Numbered from the stretch's first letter, positions 42,308 through 51,201 are shown. The stretch is 64,000 bases of DNA from Oscillospiraceae bacterium (GCA_017461445.1 JAFTXW010000014.1:45233-109232); one strand, 5' to 3'. Notes: generated from the letters alone by a model not told the origin. Program-made: numbers and translations.

Positions 42308-44194
42308 TTATGCTTCCACGTAGATGGCACCAAAGGCACAGTTGTCTTTACAGGCTCCGCACTTGATGCACTTATCGGAATCGATGGTATAGGGCTTCTT
42401 GACAACGCCGGAGATGGCATTGACGGGGCAGTTCCGGGCGCACTTGGAGCAGCCCTTACACAGGTCAGGATTGATGACATAGCGGCGCAGTGCGGTGCAG
42501 GTCTTGGCCCGGCACTTCTTGTCCACGATATGCTCCACATATTCATCACGGAAGGTGCTTAAAGTAGACAGAACCGGCAGCGGGGCGGACTTGCCCAGGC
42601 CGCACAGTGCCATGGTCTGGATCATCTTTGCCAGCTCTTCCAGGGTATCCAGATCCTCCAGCTTGCCCTGGCCGTTTACGATCCGCTCCAGGATCTCCAG
42701 CATCCGCTTGGTGCCCTCACGGCAGGGGGTGCACTTGCCGCAGGATTCCCGCTGGGTGAAGGACATGAAGAACCGTGCCACTTCCACCATGCAGGTGTCC
42801 TTACCCATGACCACCATGCCGCCGGAGCCCACGATGGCGTTGAACTTCTTGACGGAGTCAAAGTCCAGAGGCTCGTCCAGGTGCTTTTCCGTCAAACAGC
42901 CGCCGGAGGGGCCGCCGATCTGAACGGCCTTGAATTCCGCGCCGTTCTTCAGACCGCCGCCGATGTCGAAGATGATCTGGCGCAGGGTGGAGCCCATAGG
43001 CACCTCGATCAGGCCGGTGTTCTCAATGGCACCGGTCAGGGAGAAGGTCTTGCAGCCGGGGCTGCCGGGGGTGCCGATGGAACGGAACCAGTCCGCGCCC
43101 TGGAGGATGATCTTGGGAACGTTGGCGTAGGTTTCCACGTTGTTCAGGACGGTGGGCTTTTCCCACAGGCCCTTTTCAACGGTTCTGGGGGGCTTGGTTC
43201 TGGGCATGCCCCGGTTACCCTCGATGGAGGCCGTCAGCGCGGAGCCCTCGCCGCAGACGAACGCGCCTGCGCCCTTGTTGATGTGCATATGGAAGCTGAA
43301 ATCGCTGCCCAGAATGTTGTCACCTAAGAGGCCCCGCTCCTCCAGCTGCTTAATTGCGTTGCGCAGCCGGGCAACGGACATGGGATACTCGGCACGGACA
43401 TAGATGTAGCCGTTCTCCGCCTTGACGGCGTAGCCGGCGATCATCATGCCCTCGATCAGCTTAAAGGGATCGCCTTCCATAACGGAGCCGTCCATAAAGG
43501 CACCGGGGTCACCTTCGTCGCCGTTGCAGACGACGTAACGCTCCTGCTCCTTCTGCCGGGCAACCTGCTTCCACTTGCGGCCGGTGGGGAAGCCGCCGCC
43601 GCCGCGGCCCCGGAGGCCAGACTTGTCGATCTCGTCGATGACCTCGTCCCGGGTCATCTCGGTCATGGCCTTCTTCAGAGCCTCAAAGCCGCCGGAGGCC
43701 AGGTATTCATCCAGGGATTCGGAGTCAAACTTGCCGCAGTTTTCCAGAACGATCCGGGTCTGCTTGGCAATGAAGGGGATCTCGTCGGGAGAAACGTAAG
43801 CCTGCTCGCCCTTCTTGTACAGCAGCCGCTCGATGATCTCGTTGCCCAGAACGGACTGCTCGAAAATATCCGCACAGTCACCGGGCCGAACCTTCACATA
43901 CTGGACGACCTTTCCGCCCTTCTGGATACGGACCAGGGGGCCCAGCTCGCAGAAGCCCTGGCAGCCGGTCTTCTTCACGCCCACGACCTTTTCGTCGTCA
44001 TGGCCGCCGCAGGGGGAGAATACCAGGGAGATGCCGGGCGCATCCTTTACAAGGCCCTCGAAAATCTCATGGATCTTGTTGGAGCCGGTGGCAATACAGC
44101 CGGTGCCGGAGCAGACCAGGATACGGCAGTTATAGCTGCCGATCTCTTCGCAGGCCTTCACACGGGCCTGATTCAGTTCTTCAACAGTTTTCAT
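42308..44194 (-). CDS. NuoF-like diaphorase subunit of the hydrogenase
   Basis: A 628-residue flavoprotein that links NAD(H) to the hydrogenase. The order is a thioredoxin-like [2Fe-2S] domain (CSGTGCIATGS, about 29-39), the NADH/FMN domain (GLRGRGGGGFPTGRKW, CNGDEGDPGAFMD), the [4Fe-4S] site ESCGKCTPCREG, and a C-terminal 2[4Fe-4S] ferredoxin domain (CKGCSKCARNCPVNAI, CIKCGACKDNCAFGAI). Start overlaps the NuoE-like stop by ATGA, so translation is coupled. Confidence 0.96.
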   Translation of the reverse strand: MKTVEELNQARVKACEEIGSYNCRILVCSGTGCIATGSNKIHEIFEGLVKDAPGISLVFSPCGGHDDEKVVGVKKTGCQGFCELGPLVRIQKGGKVVQYVKVRPGDCADIFEQSVLGNEIIERLLYKKGEQAYVSPDEIPFIAKQTRIVLENCGKFDSESLDEYLASGGFEALKKAMTEMTRDEVIDEIDKSGLRGRGGGGFPTGRKWKQVARQKEQERYVVCNGDEGDPGAFMDGSVMEGDPFKLIEGMMIAGYAVKAENGYIYVRAEYPMSVARLRNAIKQLEERGLLGDNILGSDFSFHMHINKGAGAFVCGEGSALTASIEGNRGMPRTKPPRTVEKGLWEKPTVLNNVETYANVPKIILQGADWFRSIGTPGSPGCKTFSLTGAIENTGLIEVPMGSTLRQIIFDIGGGLKNGAEFKAVQIGGPSGGCLTEKHLDEPLDFDSVKKFNAIVGSGGMVVMGKDTCMVEVARFFMSFTQRESCGKCTPCREGTKRMLEILERIVNGQGKLEDLDTLEELAKMIQTMALCGLGKSAPLPVLSTLSTFRDEYVEHIVDKKCRAKTCTALRRYVINPDLCKGCSKCARNCPVNAISGVVKKPYTIDSDKCIKCGACKDNCAFGAIYVEA

Positions 44195-44670
44195 CAGCCT
44201 TTACCTCTCAATTCTGCAATCAAAGCCAGTGCCTTCTCGGGGGTCATGGAGGGGTAGACCTGCTCGTTGACCATCATGGTGGGGGCCAGGCCGCAGGCAC
44301 CCAGGCAGGACACGGTCTCCACGGTGAAGAGCATATCGTCGGTGGTGTGCTTTTTCTTGCTCAGGCCCAGCTCCTTCCACAGGGCCTCCAGAACAGGCGT
44401 GGAATGGCGGACATGGCAGGCGGTGCCGTCGCAGACCTTGATGACGTACTTTCCCTTTGCTTCAAAGGAGAAGTTCTCATAGAAGGTGGCGACAGAGTAG
44501 GCCTTCGCTTCGGTGATCCCGATCTCCTTGGCAACATAGCTCAGCAGCTCCGCAGGCAGGTAGCGGTACTCTGCCTGGATATCCTGCATGATGGGGATCA
44601 GGGATCTCGCATCCCGGACATAGCGGGAGATGATCTCGTCCGTTTTGCGATAGTAGGATTCATCCAGCAT
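44194..44670 (-). CDS. NuoE-like [2Fe-2S] subunit of the hydrogenase
   Basis: A 158-residue thioredoxin-like ferredoxin. The four cluster cysteines are visible in CDGTACHV (about 84-91) and CLGACGLAP (about 124-132). It passes electrons between the diaphorase and hydrogenase subunits. The ATG at 44670 follows AAGGAGG; the long upstream frame is AT-rich promoter sequence. First gene of the operon. Confidence 0.94.
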   Translation of the reverse strand: MLDESYYRKTDEIISRYVRDARSLIPIMQDIQAEYRYLPAELLSYVAKEIGITEAKAYSVATFYENFSFEAKGKYVIKVCDGTACHVRHSTPVLEALWKELGLSKKKHTTDDMLFTVETVSCLGACGLAPTMMVNEQVYPSMTPEKALALIAELRGKG

Positions 44671-44872
44671 AATGTAGGTCCTCCTTATATTTGTACGTTC
44701 TGTATATGCATAGTTAAAGAAACAGTCCTTTACTTGTTCATTATAACAATATTGTGTTAAATATTCTATAAGCATTTTTTCCATAATTCGACACAAAATT
44801 TTGTAATAGAATACAATTTGATATTTTTATACTGTAAAAAATCTTCCCGCAGAAACATTTTTCAACTTTCAA
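44671..44872 (-). promoter_or_regulatory. AT-rich leader and promoter region of the hydrogenase operon
   Basis: A minus-strand TATAAT (44740-44745) is the best -10 candidate; no good -35 box pairs with it. TTGTT-N6-AACAA brackets this box, recalling the redox regulator Rex, but the spacing is 2 bp short of the Rex consensus. No gene is seen here. Confidence 0.45.
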
Positions 44873-44901
44873 CTCAAAAAAGGAGCCTTTCGGCTCCTTT
44901 T
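44873..44901 (-). terminator. Terminator of the MoxR/VWA operon
   Basis: A 10-bp stem AAAAGGAGCC/GGCTCCTTTT (44878-44887 with 44892-44901), loop TTTC, followed on the minus strand by six T. Confidence 0.9.
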
Positions 44902-44903
44902 CC

Positions 44904-46181
44904 CTATATTTGTGCCAGCTTTCGGCAGGCTGCGGCCAGCTCACGCAATGTGCTGCAGGACACCATGGGGCAGATGGATGCCATAGTCTGGACGCTCCTT
45001 ATGTAATGCCATTTGCTTTCCGGAATCGGGTTCAGCCAGATGACCCGGCCCGCCTGGCGTTTCGCTTCCTGCATCACCGCCACCGCCCGGGGCTGGTCAA
45101 TGGTCTTGGTATCGGAGAGGATCAGCAGCGTGGTAGCCCCGTTCAGCACCGGGGGCCGCTTCCCGCACAGCTGCTCCAAGGCAGTACCCAGATCCGTACC
45201 CCGGCCATAGATACCGGAATCCTTCACAAACGTGCGGAACAGATCCATATTCTGCAATTGAAAGGCATCTGCCTCCGTCATGGTCTCCGAGAACAGGAAC
45301 ACCCGGGAGCTTTCGGACACCTGGTTCAGGCTCTGGATGAACCGCAGCGCGAACTCCGAAAACTGCACCATAGACCCGGATACATCGCACAGCAGCACCA
45401 GCTGCTTCCGCCGGGAACGTTTTTTCCTGTAGCGCAGCCGGTAAAAGCTGCCGCCGGTCTCCAACCCCTTGCGGATGGTTTTCCGAAAGTCCAGCTTGCC
45501 GCTTCTTCCCCGGTTTTTCCGCTTGGCGGACAGCTCGCCGTTGATCTGCCGGGCAACAGCCTGGATCATATCGATGGCCTTGGGAATTTCCGTGTCCTTG
45601 AATTCCGAGATATCCCGGTACATCAGCCCCAGCTCCGGGTCCAGCTCCTCGGCTCCCACCCCGGCGTTTTCCATCAGCATCTGCTGTTCCAGAATAGCCC
45701 GGGTGAATACGGAGTGGATAAAATCCCCGTAAAGCTTGGGGTTCCGCTCGGCGGTGCCCCGGTACTTGTCCATAAAATTCCGCAGCCGCTGCCGGGCCTC
45801 CTCAGGCATGGCGGCATAGGTCTCCCGCTGCTCGTCACTCAAATCCATGGGCTTGCCGTTCAGCTGCAATTCCTCCTCCGCCTCCCGGCGGTGCTGCTCC
45901 AGCTCCCGTTCCCGCTCCATCTGCTCCTTTGCCTGCTGCCGCATTTTCTCCTCGGAAATGAAAAAACCGTCAAAGACTCTGTCGAAGCGCAGCTGTTCCT
46001 CCCGGGATTTGGCAAACACGGTGCGCAGCGCAGTCTTTACCTGCTCCCGGTCGTCCAGGCCCAGGGTGATCAGCAGCTGGGCCGCGTCCGCTGTTTCCTT
46101 GGGGCTGACGCTGAGACCCTCCAGCCGCAGCATCCGGGAAAAGGCGGATAGCTTTTCCAGATAAACTTCCGGCTCAGACAT
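44904..46181 (-). CDS. VWA domain-containing CoxE-like protein
   Basis: A 425-residue soluble protein. The N-terminal half is helical and charged (about 75-125 is a strong coiled coil). The C-terminal VWA domain has a complete metal-adhesion site: LLCDVSGSM (about 250), TDLGTAL and SDTKT. CoxE-type VWA proteins work with MoxR AAA+ ATPases as chaperone pairs for maturing metalloenzymes or complexes. The start overlaps the MoxR stop by 8 bases, so the two are translationally coupled. The client is unknown. Confidence 0.9.
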   Translation of the reverse strand: MSEPEVYLEKLSAFSRMLRLEGLSVSPKETADAAQLLITLGLDDREQVKTALRTVFAKSREEQLRFDRVFDGFFISEEKMRQQAKEQMERERELEQHRREAEEELQLNGKPMDLSDEQRETYAAMPEEARQRLRNFMDKYRGTAERNPKLYGDFIHSVFTRAILEQQMLMENAGVGAEELDPELGLMYRDISEFKDTEIPKAIDMIQAVARQINGELSAKRKNRGRSGKLDFRKTIRKGLETGGSFYRLRYRKKRSRRKQLVLLCDVSGSMVQFSEFALRFIQSLNQVSESSRVFLFSETMTEADAFQLQNMDLFRTFVKDSGIYGRGTDLGTALEQLCGKRPPVLNGATTLLILSDTKTIDQPRAVAVMQEAKRQAGRVIWLNPIPESKWHYIRSVQTMASICPMVSCSTLRELAAACRKLAQI

Positions 46182-47061
46182 GGTGGTGGCCCTCACAGTG
46201 GCCGCAGTGGTGCTCCTCTTCCTCGTCCATGGTCAGGGCATTCAGATCCTCGTTGTTTTTCAGCAGAAACCCCGCCGTCTGCCGCAGGGCATCGGGGGTC
46301 AGTTCCCGGATGCCCAGAGCGTCCAAAGCCGCCGCCCAGTCCAGCGTTTCCGCAATGGAGGGCTTTTTCAGAATGGCCTCGTTGCTGCGCAGCTTCTGCA
46401 CCGCCAACGCCACCTGGGCGCACAGCCGGTCGTCCACATGGGGCAGCTTCGCCCGAAGAATGGCAAGCTCCTTCTCCATATCGGGATATTCAATATAAAG
46501 GTAAGCACAACGCCGCCGCAGTGCCTCACTCAGAGGCCGCGCCCGGTTGGAGGTCAGCACCACAAAGGGGATCGTCTTTGCCCGGATGGTACCCGCCTCG
46601 GGGATGCTCACCTGCATTTCGGACAGCAGCTCCAAAAGAAAGGCTTCAAATTCCTCGTCCGCCTTGTCGATCTCGTCGATCAACAGCACCACAGGCTTTT
46701 CAGCCCGAATGGACTGCAGCAGGGGCCGTTCCAGCAGATACTCGTCGCTGAACAGGGATTTTGTCAGCGCGTCCTTGTCCTGGGCATTCATGTTCACCTG
46801 GATGGACAGCAGCTGCTTCTGGTAGTTCCATTCATAGAGGGCCTTGCTTTCGTCCAGCCCCTCGTAGCACTGTAGGCGCACCAGATCCCGGTCCAGGGCA
46901 GACGCCATCACCTTGGCGATCTCCGTCTTGCCGACACCCGCCGCGCCCTCGATCAGCAGCGGCCGCCCCAATTGCAGGGCCACCGCCAGAACTGTCGCCA
47001 GCGTGTCGTCATATATGTAATGGGCTTCGTCCATTTTGCGTTTGAGTTGTTCCAAATTCAT
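46174..47061 (-). CDS. MoxR family AAA+ ATPase
   Basis: A 295-residue AAA+ ATPase. Walker A is IEGAAGVGKTEIAK (about 38-51), Walker B VVLLIDEIDKAD (about 124-135), sensor 1 VVLTSNRARPLSEALRRR. The C-terminus ends in a striking His/Cys-rich tail HHCGHCEGHHHV, likely to bind metal, which is unusual for MoxR proteins and hints at a metal-related client. It forms a pair with the overlapping VWA gene. Confidence 0.92.
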   Translation of the reverse strand: MNLEQLKRKMDEAHYIYDDTLATVLAVALQLGRPLLIEGAAGVGKTEIAKVMASALDRDLVRLQCYEGLDESKALYEWNYQKQLLSIQVNMNAQDKDALTKSLFSDEYLLERPLLQSIRAEKPVVLLIDEIDKADEEFEAFLLELLSEMQVSIPEAGTIRAKTIPFVVLTSNRARPLSEALRRRCAYLYIEYPDMEKELAILRAKLPHVDDRLCAQVALAVQKLRSNEAILKKPSIAETLDWAAALDALGIRELTPDALRQTAGFLLKNNEDLNALTMDEEEEHHCGHCEGHHHV

Positions 47062-47088
47062 AAAGCTACCTCCTTTCGTCGGAGTATA

Positions 47089-47721
47089 TCATATTTCCCC
47101 GGAAATAGAAAGAAAAATGTTTTCCAGCCGTTTCAGAAGCAGTGCCTTGGCATAGTACATAGTCTCATAGCGCAGATACATATTGGCATTCTCGTCCAGC
47201 AAAAACCGCAGCCGGGGCGGGAATTCCTCATCCCCCAGCCACAGCTGGACGGCAATTGGCAGCCCGTCAAACAGCTCAATGGCATAGGACACATCCCCCT
47301 GGGGAAGGGGCTGCCCGCCCAGGGCCACACAGGCCCGCCGGAAGCCCTCCGGGTCGGCACCAAACCGCTCCGCGTAGGGATCCCGCTGGTTTTCCAGCAG
47401 GTTCCGGTGGAACATCAGCCCAAAATCCTGTAAATTCTTCCACCGCAGACTCAGATACCGGTCCTCCCGGCTGTCGCAGAGCAGATCCAGAAAGGTCAGT
47501 ACCTCCTCAAAGCTGTTGGCATCCACCCAGCAGCCATTTTCCTGCCGCTGCAAACAGGCCATAGTCCTGTGGATGCGGTAAAGCCGGGCCAGCATCACCG
47601 CGTAAAGATATTCCCCGTCATGCCGAAGCTTCAATTTCTCGATGAGCTTTTGCTGGTCGTAGCGAAGAAAACGTCGCTTAGCCTCCTCCGTCTGGATCAG
47701 GTAATTGTCCTTTCTTTCCAT
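47089..47721 (-). CDS. DUF3786 domain-containing protein
   Basis: A 210-residue soluble protein. The DUF3786 end pattern is clear: GDVSYAIELFDGLPIAVQLWLGDEEFPPRLRFLLDENANMYLRYETMYYAKALL. An upstream region (AKRRFLRYDQQKLIEKLKLRHDGEYLYA) precedes it. The family occurs in anaerobes, often near corrinoid or redox genes; its function is unknown. The start overlaps the PAP2 gene by 25 bases and the stop lies 27 bases before moxR, placing all four genes in one operon. Confidence 0.82.
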   Translation of the reverse strand: MERKDNYLIQTEEAKRRFLRYDQQKLIEKLKLRHDGEYLYAVMLARLYRIHRTMACLQRQENGCWVDANSFEEVLTFLDLLCDSREDRYLSLRWKNLQDFGLMFHRNLLENQRDPYAERFGADPEGFRRACVALGGQPLPQGDVSYAIELFDGLPIAVQLWLGDEEFPPRLRFLLDENANMYLRYETMYYAKALLLKRLENIFLSISGEI

Positions 47722-48374
47722 GCTTTGCTTCTTCCTTTCTCCGGGAGGAGGTACACCGCCCCGTAAGCGGCGGCGCAGACCACCATGGCCCAGAATACAT
47801 CCAAAATGGAGTGCTGTTTGACAAATACGGTGGATACGCAGATCAGCAGCCCCATGGCCGTAAAGGGCACCCGCCACCGCCGCAGGCTCTCTGCGTCCCA
47901 TGCCCCAAACACCACCGCCATGGAACCCACACAGTGAAGCGACGGGCACACGTTGGTGTTGGTATCAAAGGCGTAAAATTCTTCCAGAAAGCGGGTCAGC
48001 ACACTATCCCTCGGAAATTCCGCAGGCCGCAGCTCCTGGCAGCTGGGGGAAACAAAAAAGGCCACCAGCGCGGCAGAATATGTCAGGATGATGAAATACA
48101 TCATCCTGCGGAAGGCCGGGACTTCCGCGATCATCAAATACAGGTGCATCCCCGCCAGGTACACAAACCAGAACAGATAGGGTATCAAAAACCACTCACA
48201 GAAGGGGATCGCATCATCCAGCGGACACCACATCACATGGTATTCCCGCTCCAAAAACACCTGCTCCGCCATATAGAACAGAATACCAAAAAACGGCCAG
48301 TAAAGCAACAGTTTCAGATGTCGAAATTGCTCTGAATGCAAATCATTCCAATGAAAATGGTATCGGTCGGTCAT
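47697..48374 (-). CDS. PAP2 superfamily membrane phosphatase
   Basis: A 225-residue membrane protein with about six membrane segments. The PAP2 motifs are present: CPSLHCVGSMAVVFG (about 140-154) and VKQHSILDVFWA (about 185-196); the first KxxxxxxRP motif is not obvious. Such enzymes dephosphorylate lipid phosphates, for example undecaprenyl pyrophosphate or phosphatidate. It heads the four-gene operon and is transcribed divergently from alr, with the phased CTTA array between. Start ATG at 48374 follows GGGGGAGA. Confidence 0.85.
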   Translation of the reverse strand: MTDRYHFHWNDLHSEQFRHLKLLLYWPFFGILFYMAEQVFLEREYHVMWCPLDDAIPFCEWFLIPYLFWFVYLAGMHLYLMIAEVPAFRRMMYFIILTYSAALVAFFVSPSCQELRPAEFPRDSVLTRFLEEFYAFDTNTNVCPSLHCVGSMAVVFGAWDAESLRRWRVPFTAMGLLICVSTVFVKQHSILDVFWAMVVCAAAYGAVYLLPEKGRSKAWKERTIT

Positions 48375-48454
48375 ACCGTCTCCCCCTTTGCTTTTTCCCC
48401 ACCGTACCAGCCCCATATTTCCAAATTATGAACAGGCGGAAAACCACAAAAAGT

Positions 48455-48511
48455 CTTAAAAGAACCTTAGAAAGCCTTAAGAAATCCTTAGAAAATCTTA
48501 AATTATTAAGG
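48455..48511. promoter_or_regulatory. Five helically phased CTTA boxes (response-regulator-type array)
   Basis: CTTA starts at 48455, 48466, 48476, 48487 and 48497, giving spacings of 11, 10, 11 and 10, an average of 10.5 bp, one DNA helical turn. Each box is followed by A- or G-rich bases (CTTAAA, CTTAGA, CTTAAG, CTTAGA, CTTAAA). A final inverted TTAAGG ends at 48511. Head-to-tail repeats with this pitch are typical of OmpR/PhoB-family regulators. It could serve alr, the PAP2 operon, or both; the binder is unknown. Confidence 0.75.
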
Positions 48512-48532
48512 CAAATACTTCCCTGCCGCCTG

Positions 48533-48561
48533 TTTACTTTTTCCCCCTTCTGTGGTAAAAT
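48533..48561 (+). promoter_or_regulatory. Promoter of the alr/capA operon
   Basis: TTTACT (48533-48538), 17-bp spacer, TAAAAT (48556-48561), just downstream of the CTTA array. Confidence 0.65.
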
Positions 48562-48585
48562 GTAGAATAATTATGTCAAAGCGAG

Positions 48586-49755
48586 TTGATCCTTTTGAAT
48601 TTCGACAACACCCGGGTAAAGATCGACCTGGATGCCATTGCCCATAATTTTGACGCCGTCTGGGCCAAGGCCGGGGTTCCCGTCATGGCGGTCATCAAGG
48701 CCGATGCCTACGGCCACGGTGCCATCCCCGTGGCCCGGCTTTTACAGGATAAGTGCGCCTTCTTCGGTGTCAGTTCCATGCTGGAAGCCATGGAGCTGCG
48801 GCAGGCCGGGCTGACTACCCCCATCCTGATTTTGGGCCAGACCCCCGTCCAGGCCTTCTCCACCGCCGTCCGGGAGGGCATCCGCCCCACCATTTTCCAC
48901 TATGAAGCCGCCCTGGCCCTGTCGGAAGCGGCACAGGCCGCAGGCATCACCGCCCCCTTCCACTTCGCCGTGGACACGGGCATGAGCCGCATCGGCTTCC
49001 AGGCCACGGAGGAAGACGCGGATATCTGCGCCAAAATCGCCGCCCTGCCGGGTATCCGGGCCGAGGGCATTTTCAGCCACTTCGCCACCGCCGACTGCGC
49101 CGACTTAAGCCGGGCCAGAAAGCAAGCAGAGCGGTTCGACTATTTCTGTACCCTGCTTCATGACCGGGGGGTGGAAATTCCCATCCGCCACATGAACAAC
49201 TCCGCAGGCCTGATGAACTTCGGCACCCACTATGAAATGGTTCGCTCCGGCATCGTCACCTATGGCATGTACCCCAGCACCGAGGTATCCCCCGACCTTC
49301 TGAAGCTGGAGCCTGCCCTGCAATGGCTCAGCCGGGTGACCCATGTAAAGACCCTCCCCCCAGGCCGGGAGATCAGCTACGGCGGCACCTTCACCACCCA
49401 GCGGGAGACCGTTGTCGCTACCATCCCCGTGGGCTACGCCGACGGCTACCGCCGGAACCTTTCGGGAAAATTCCATGTACTGATCCGGGGCAAAAAAGCC
49501 CCCATCCTGGGCCGCATCTGCATGGATCAGCTGATGGTGGATGTCACCGACATTCCCGGTGTGGAGCTGAATGACAAGGTAGTGCTGGTGGGAAGCTATG
49601 ACGGCGAAACCATCACCATGGAGGAGATCGCCGCCGCCGCGGACAGCTTTAACTACGAATTCGTCTGCGGTATCAGCCGCCGTGTCCCCCGCATCTACAC
49701 CCAAAACGGCAAAACCATCCACTCCGTCCACTATCTGACCGACACCTTCACCTGA
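48586..49755 (+). CDS. alr: Alanine racemase
   Basis: A PLP enzyme of about 389 residues that makes D-alanine for peptidoglycan. The PLP lysine is in VMAVIKADAYGHGAIPVA (about residue 38-42 of the motif), the second catalytic base is the Tyr in ISYGGTFTTQ, and the C-terminal GRICMDQLMVDVTD and RVPRIY are typical. The start is uncertain: TTG at 48586 or TTG at 48595; no strong ribosome binding site precedes either. It is followed by two capA genes in the same orientation. Confidence 0.94.
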   Translation: MILLNFDNTRVKIDLDAIAHNFDAVWAKAGVPVMAVIKADAYGHGAIPVARLLQDKCAFFGVSSMLEAMELRQAGLTTPILILGQTPVQAFSTAVREGIRPTIFHYEAALALSEAAQAAGITAPFHFAVDTGMSRIGFQATEEDADICAKIAALPGIRAEGIFSHFATADCADLSRARKQAERFDYFCTLLHDRGVEIPIRHMNNSAGLMNFGTHYEMVRSGIVTYGMYPSTEVSPDLLKLEPALQWLSRVTHVKTLPPGREISYGGTFTTQRETVVATIPVGYADGYRRNLSGKFHVLIRGKKAPILGRICMDQLMVDVTDIPGVELNDKVVLVGSYDGETITMEEIAAAADSFNYEFVCGISRRVPRIYTQNGKTIHSVHYLTDTFT

Positions 49756-49778
49756 TATCCCCACAAAAGGAGAACCCT

Positions 49779-51188
49779 ATGTCCCGCAAACGCAAAAAAC
49801 AAAACGGACTGCATACCGCCCTGACGGTGCTGATCCTGGCAATGATCGCGGTCATCCTGTTTCTGATCGTCCAGTGTGTCACCCTTCCGGAGCAGAAAAA
49901 TACCCCCAACCCCGACAGCACCACTGCCCTGACCCAGCCCACCGAAACCACCGCCGCCCCCACCGAAACCACCCTCCCAGAGCCGGAGCATGTGGTCGCC
50001 ACCGCCAGCATTTCCGCCCAGGGCGACCTGCTGATGCATATCCAGCTGTTTAGCGACAATCCCAAATATAACTCCGTCAACAATCTGGGCGGCGGCACCT
50101 ACAATTTTGATTCCATCTTTGAATACATGACGGACTACACCTCCGCCTACGACTATGCCATCGCCAATCTGGAAACCACCTTCGGCGGCGACAATTATCC
50201 CTACCAGGGCAATCCCGCCTTCAACTGCCCCGATGAACTGGCCGACGCGGCAGCGGACGCAGGCTACGATATGCTCCTCACCGCCAACAACCACTGCGGC
50301 GATACCAACGAGCCGGGTCTGAAACGCACCCTTGAAGTGGTCCGGGAAGCCGGTGTCGCCACCCTAGGCACCCGCCTTACTGCGGAGGAGGAGCGGTATT
50401 CCATCGTGGAGATCAACGGCATCAAAATCGGCATGATCTGCTACACCTATTCCAGCGGCATGAAGGACGGCAAGCCCCGGCTCAACGGTGGTCTGCCCTT
50501 CCAGGAGCCGGAGCTGGTGAACTACTTCTCCAACACCAATCTGGATGCCTTCTACGCCGAGATCACGGAGGTTTACACCGATATGATGGCGGCGGGAGCC
50601 GAAGCCTCCATTCTGTACATCCACTGGGGCGACGAATATTACCTGGAAGAAAATTTCCGCCAGAATCAGATCGCCCAGAAGATGTGCGACCTGGGCTTTG
50701 ATGTGATCGCGGGCGGACATCCCCATGTGGTGCAGCCCATGGAGCTGCTGACCAGCACCACCGATCCTGACCACAAAACCGTCTGCCTCTACTCCATGGG
50801 CAACGCCGTTTCCAACCAGCGGTACGGCAACATCTCCATGATCAGCACCCCCCACACCGAGGACGGCGTTCTCTTCAGCGTCACCTTTGAAAAGTATTCC
50901 GACGGCACCGTATATCTGGCAGAAACCGACATTCTCCCCACCTGGGTCAATATGCACTACGCCACCGGGAAGCGGGAATACAACATCCTGCCCCTGGACG
51001 AGACCCGTGCCGGCGAATGGGCGGAGCTGTTTGACATCGAGGGCGAGACCCTCTCCGCCGCCCAGCGTTCCTACGACCGCACCATGGCAATCCTGGGCGA
51101 GGGCCTCACCGAATGCCAGGAATACCTGACGCAGGCCAAGGCCGACCGGGAAGCATATTATTACGATCTCGCTTTCAGGAAACGCTGA
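49779..51188 (+). CDS. CapA family protein, copy 1
   Basis: A 469-residue protein with an N-terminal membrane anchor (about 10-32), a Thr/Pro/Glu linker (about 40-65), and a metallophosphatase-like CapA domain. Family motifs are SAQGDLLMH, NLETTFGG, LLTANNHCGDTNEPGLKRTLEVV, IHWGDEYYLEEN and VIAGGHPHVVQPMELL. CapA proteins take part in poly-gamma-glutamate or related surface-polymer synthesis and export. No other cap genes adjoin. Start ATG follows AAAAGGAG, 23 bases after alr. A close paralogue follows. Confidence 0.9.
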   Translation: MSRKRKKQNGLHTALTVLILAMIAVILFLIVQCVTLPEQKNTPNPDSTTALTQPTETTAAPTETTLPEPEHVVATASISAQGDLLMHIQLFSDNPKYNSVNNLGGGTYNFDSIFEYMTDYTSAYDYAIANLETTFGGDNYPYQGNPAFNCPDELADAAADAGYDMLLTANNHCGDTNEPGLKRTLEVVREAGVATLGTRLTAEEERYSIVEINGIKIGMICYTYSSGMKDGKPRLNGGLPFQEPELVNYFSNTNLDAFYAEITEVYTDMMAAGAEASILYIHWGDEYYLEENFRQNQIAQKMCDLGFDVIAGGHPHVVQPMELLTSTTDPDHKTVCLYSMGNAVSNQRYGNISMISTPHTEDGVLFSVTFEKYSDGTVYLAETDILPTWVNMHYATGKREYNILPLDETRAGEWAELFDIEGETLSAAQRSYDRTMAILGEGLTECQEYLTQAKADREAYYYDLAFRKR

Positions 51189-51201
51189 TCAACTCGTCTG
51201 C

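Noticed and set aside
40577-42562. A 661-codon plus-strand frame opposite the hydrogenase
   Set aside because: Antisense of a hydrogenase with all cluster motifs; no ribosome binding site.
44730-44760. Rex-binding site ahead of the hydrogenase operon
   Set aside because: TTGTT and AACAA are 6 bp apart instead of the 8 bp needed by the consensus; kept only as a remark.
48573-48620. An alternative ATG start for alr at 48573
   Set aside because: That ATG is in a different frame from alanine racemase and leads to no known product.
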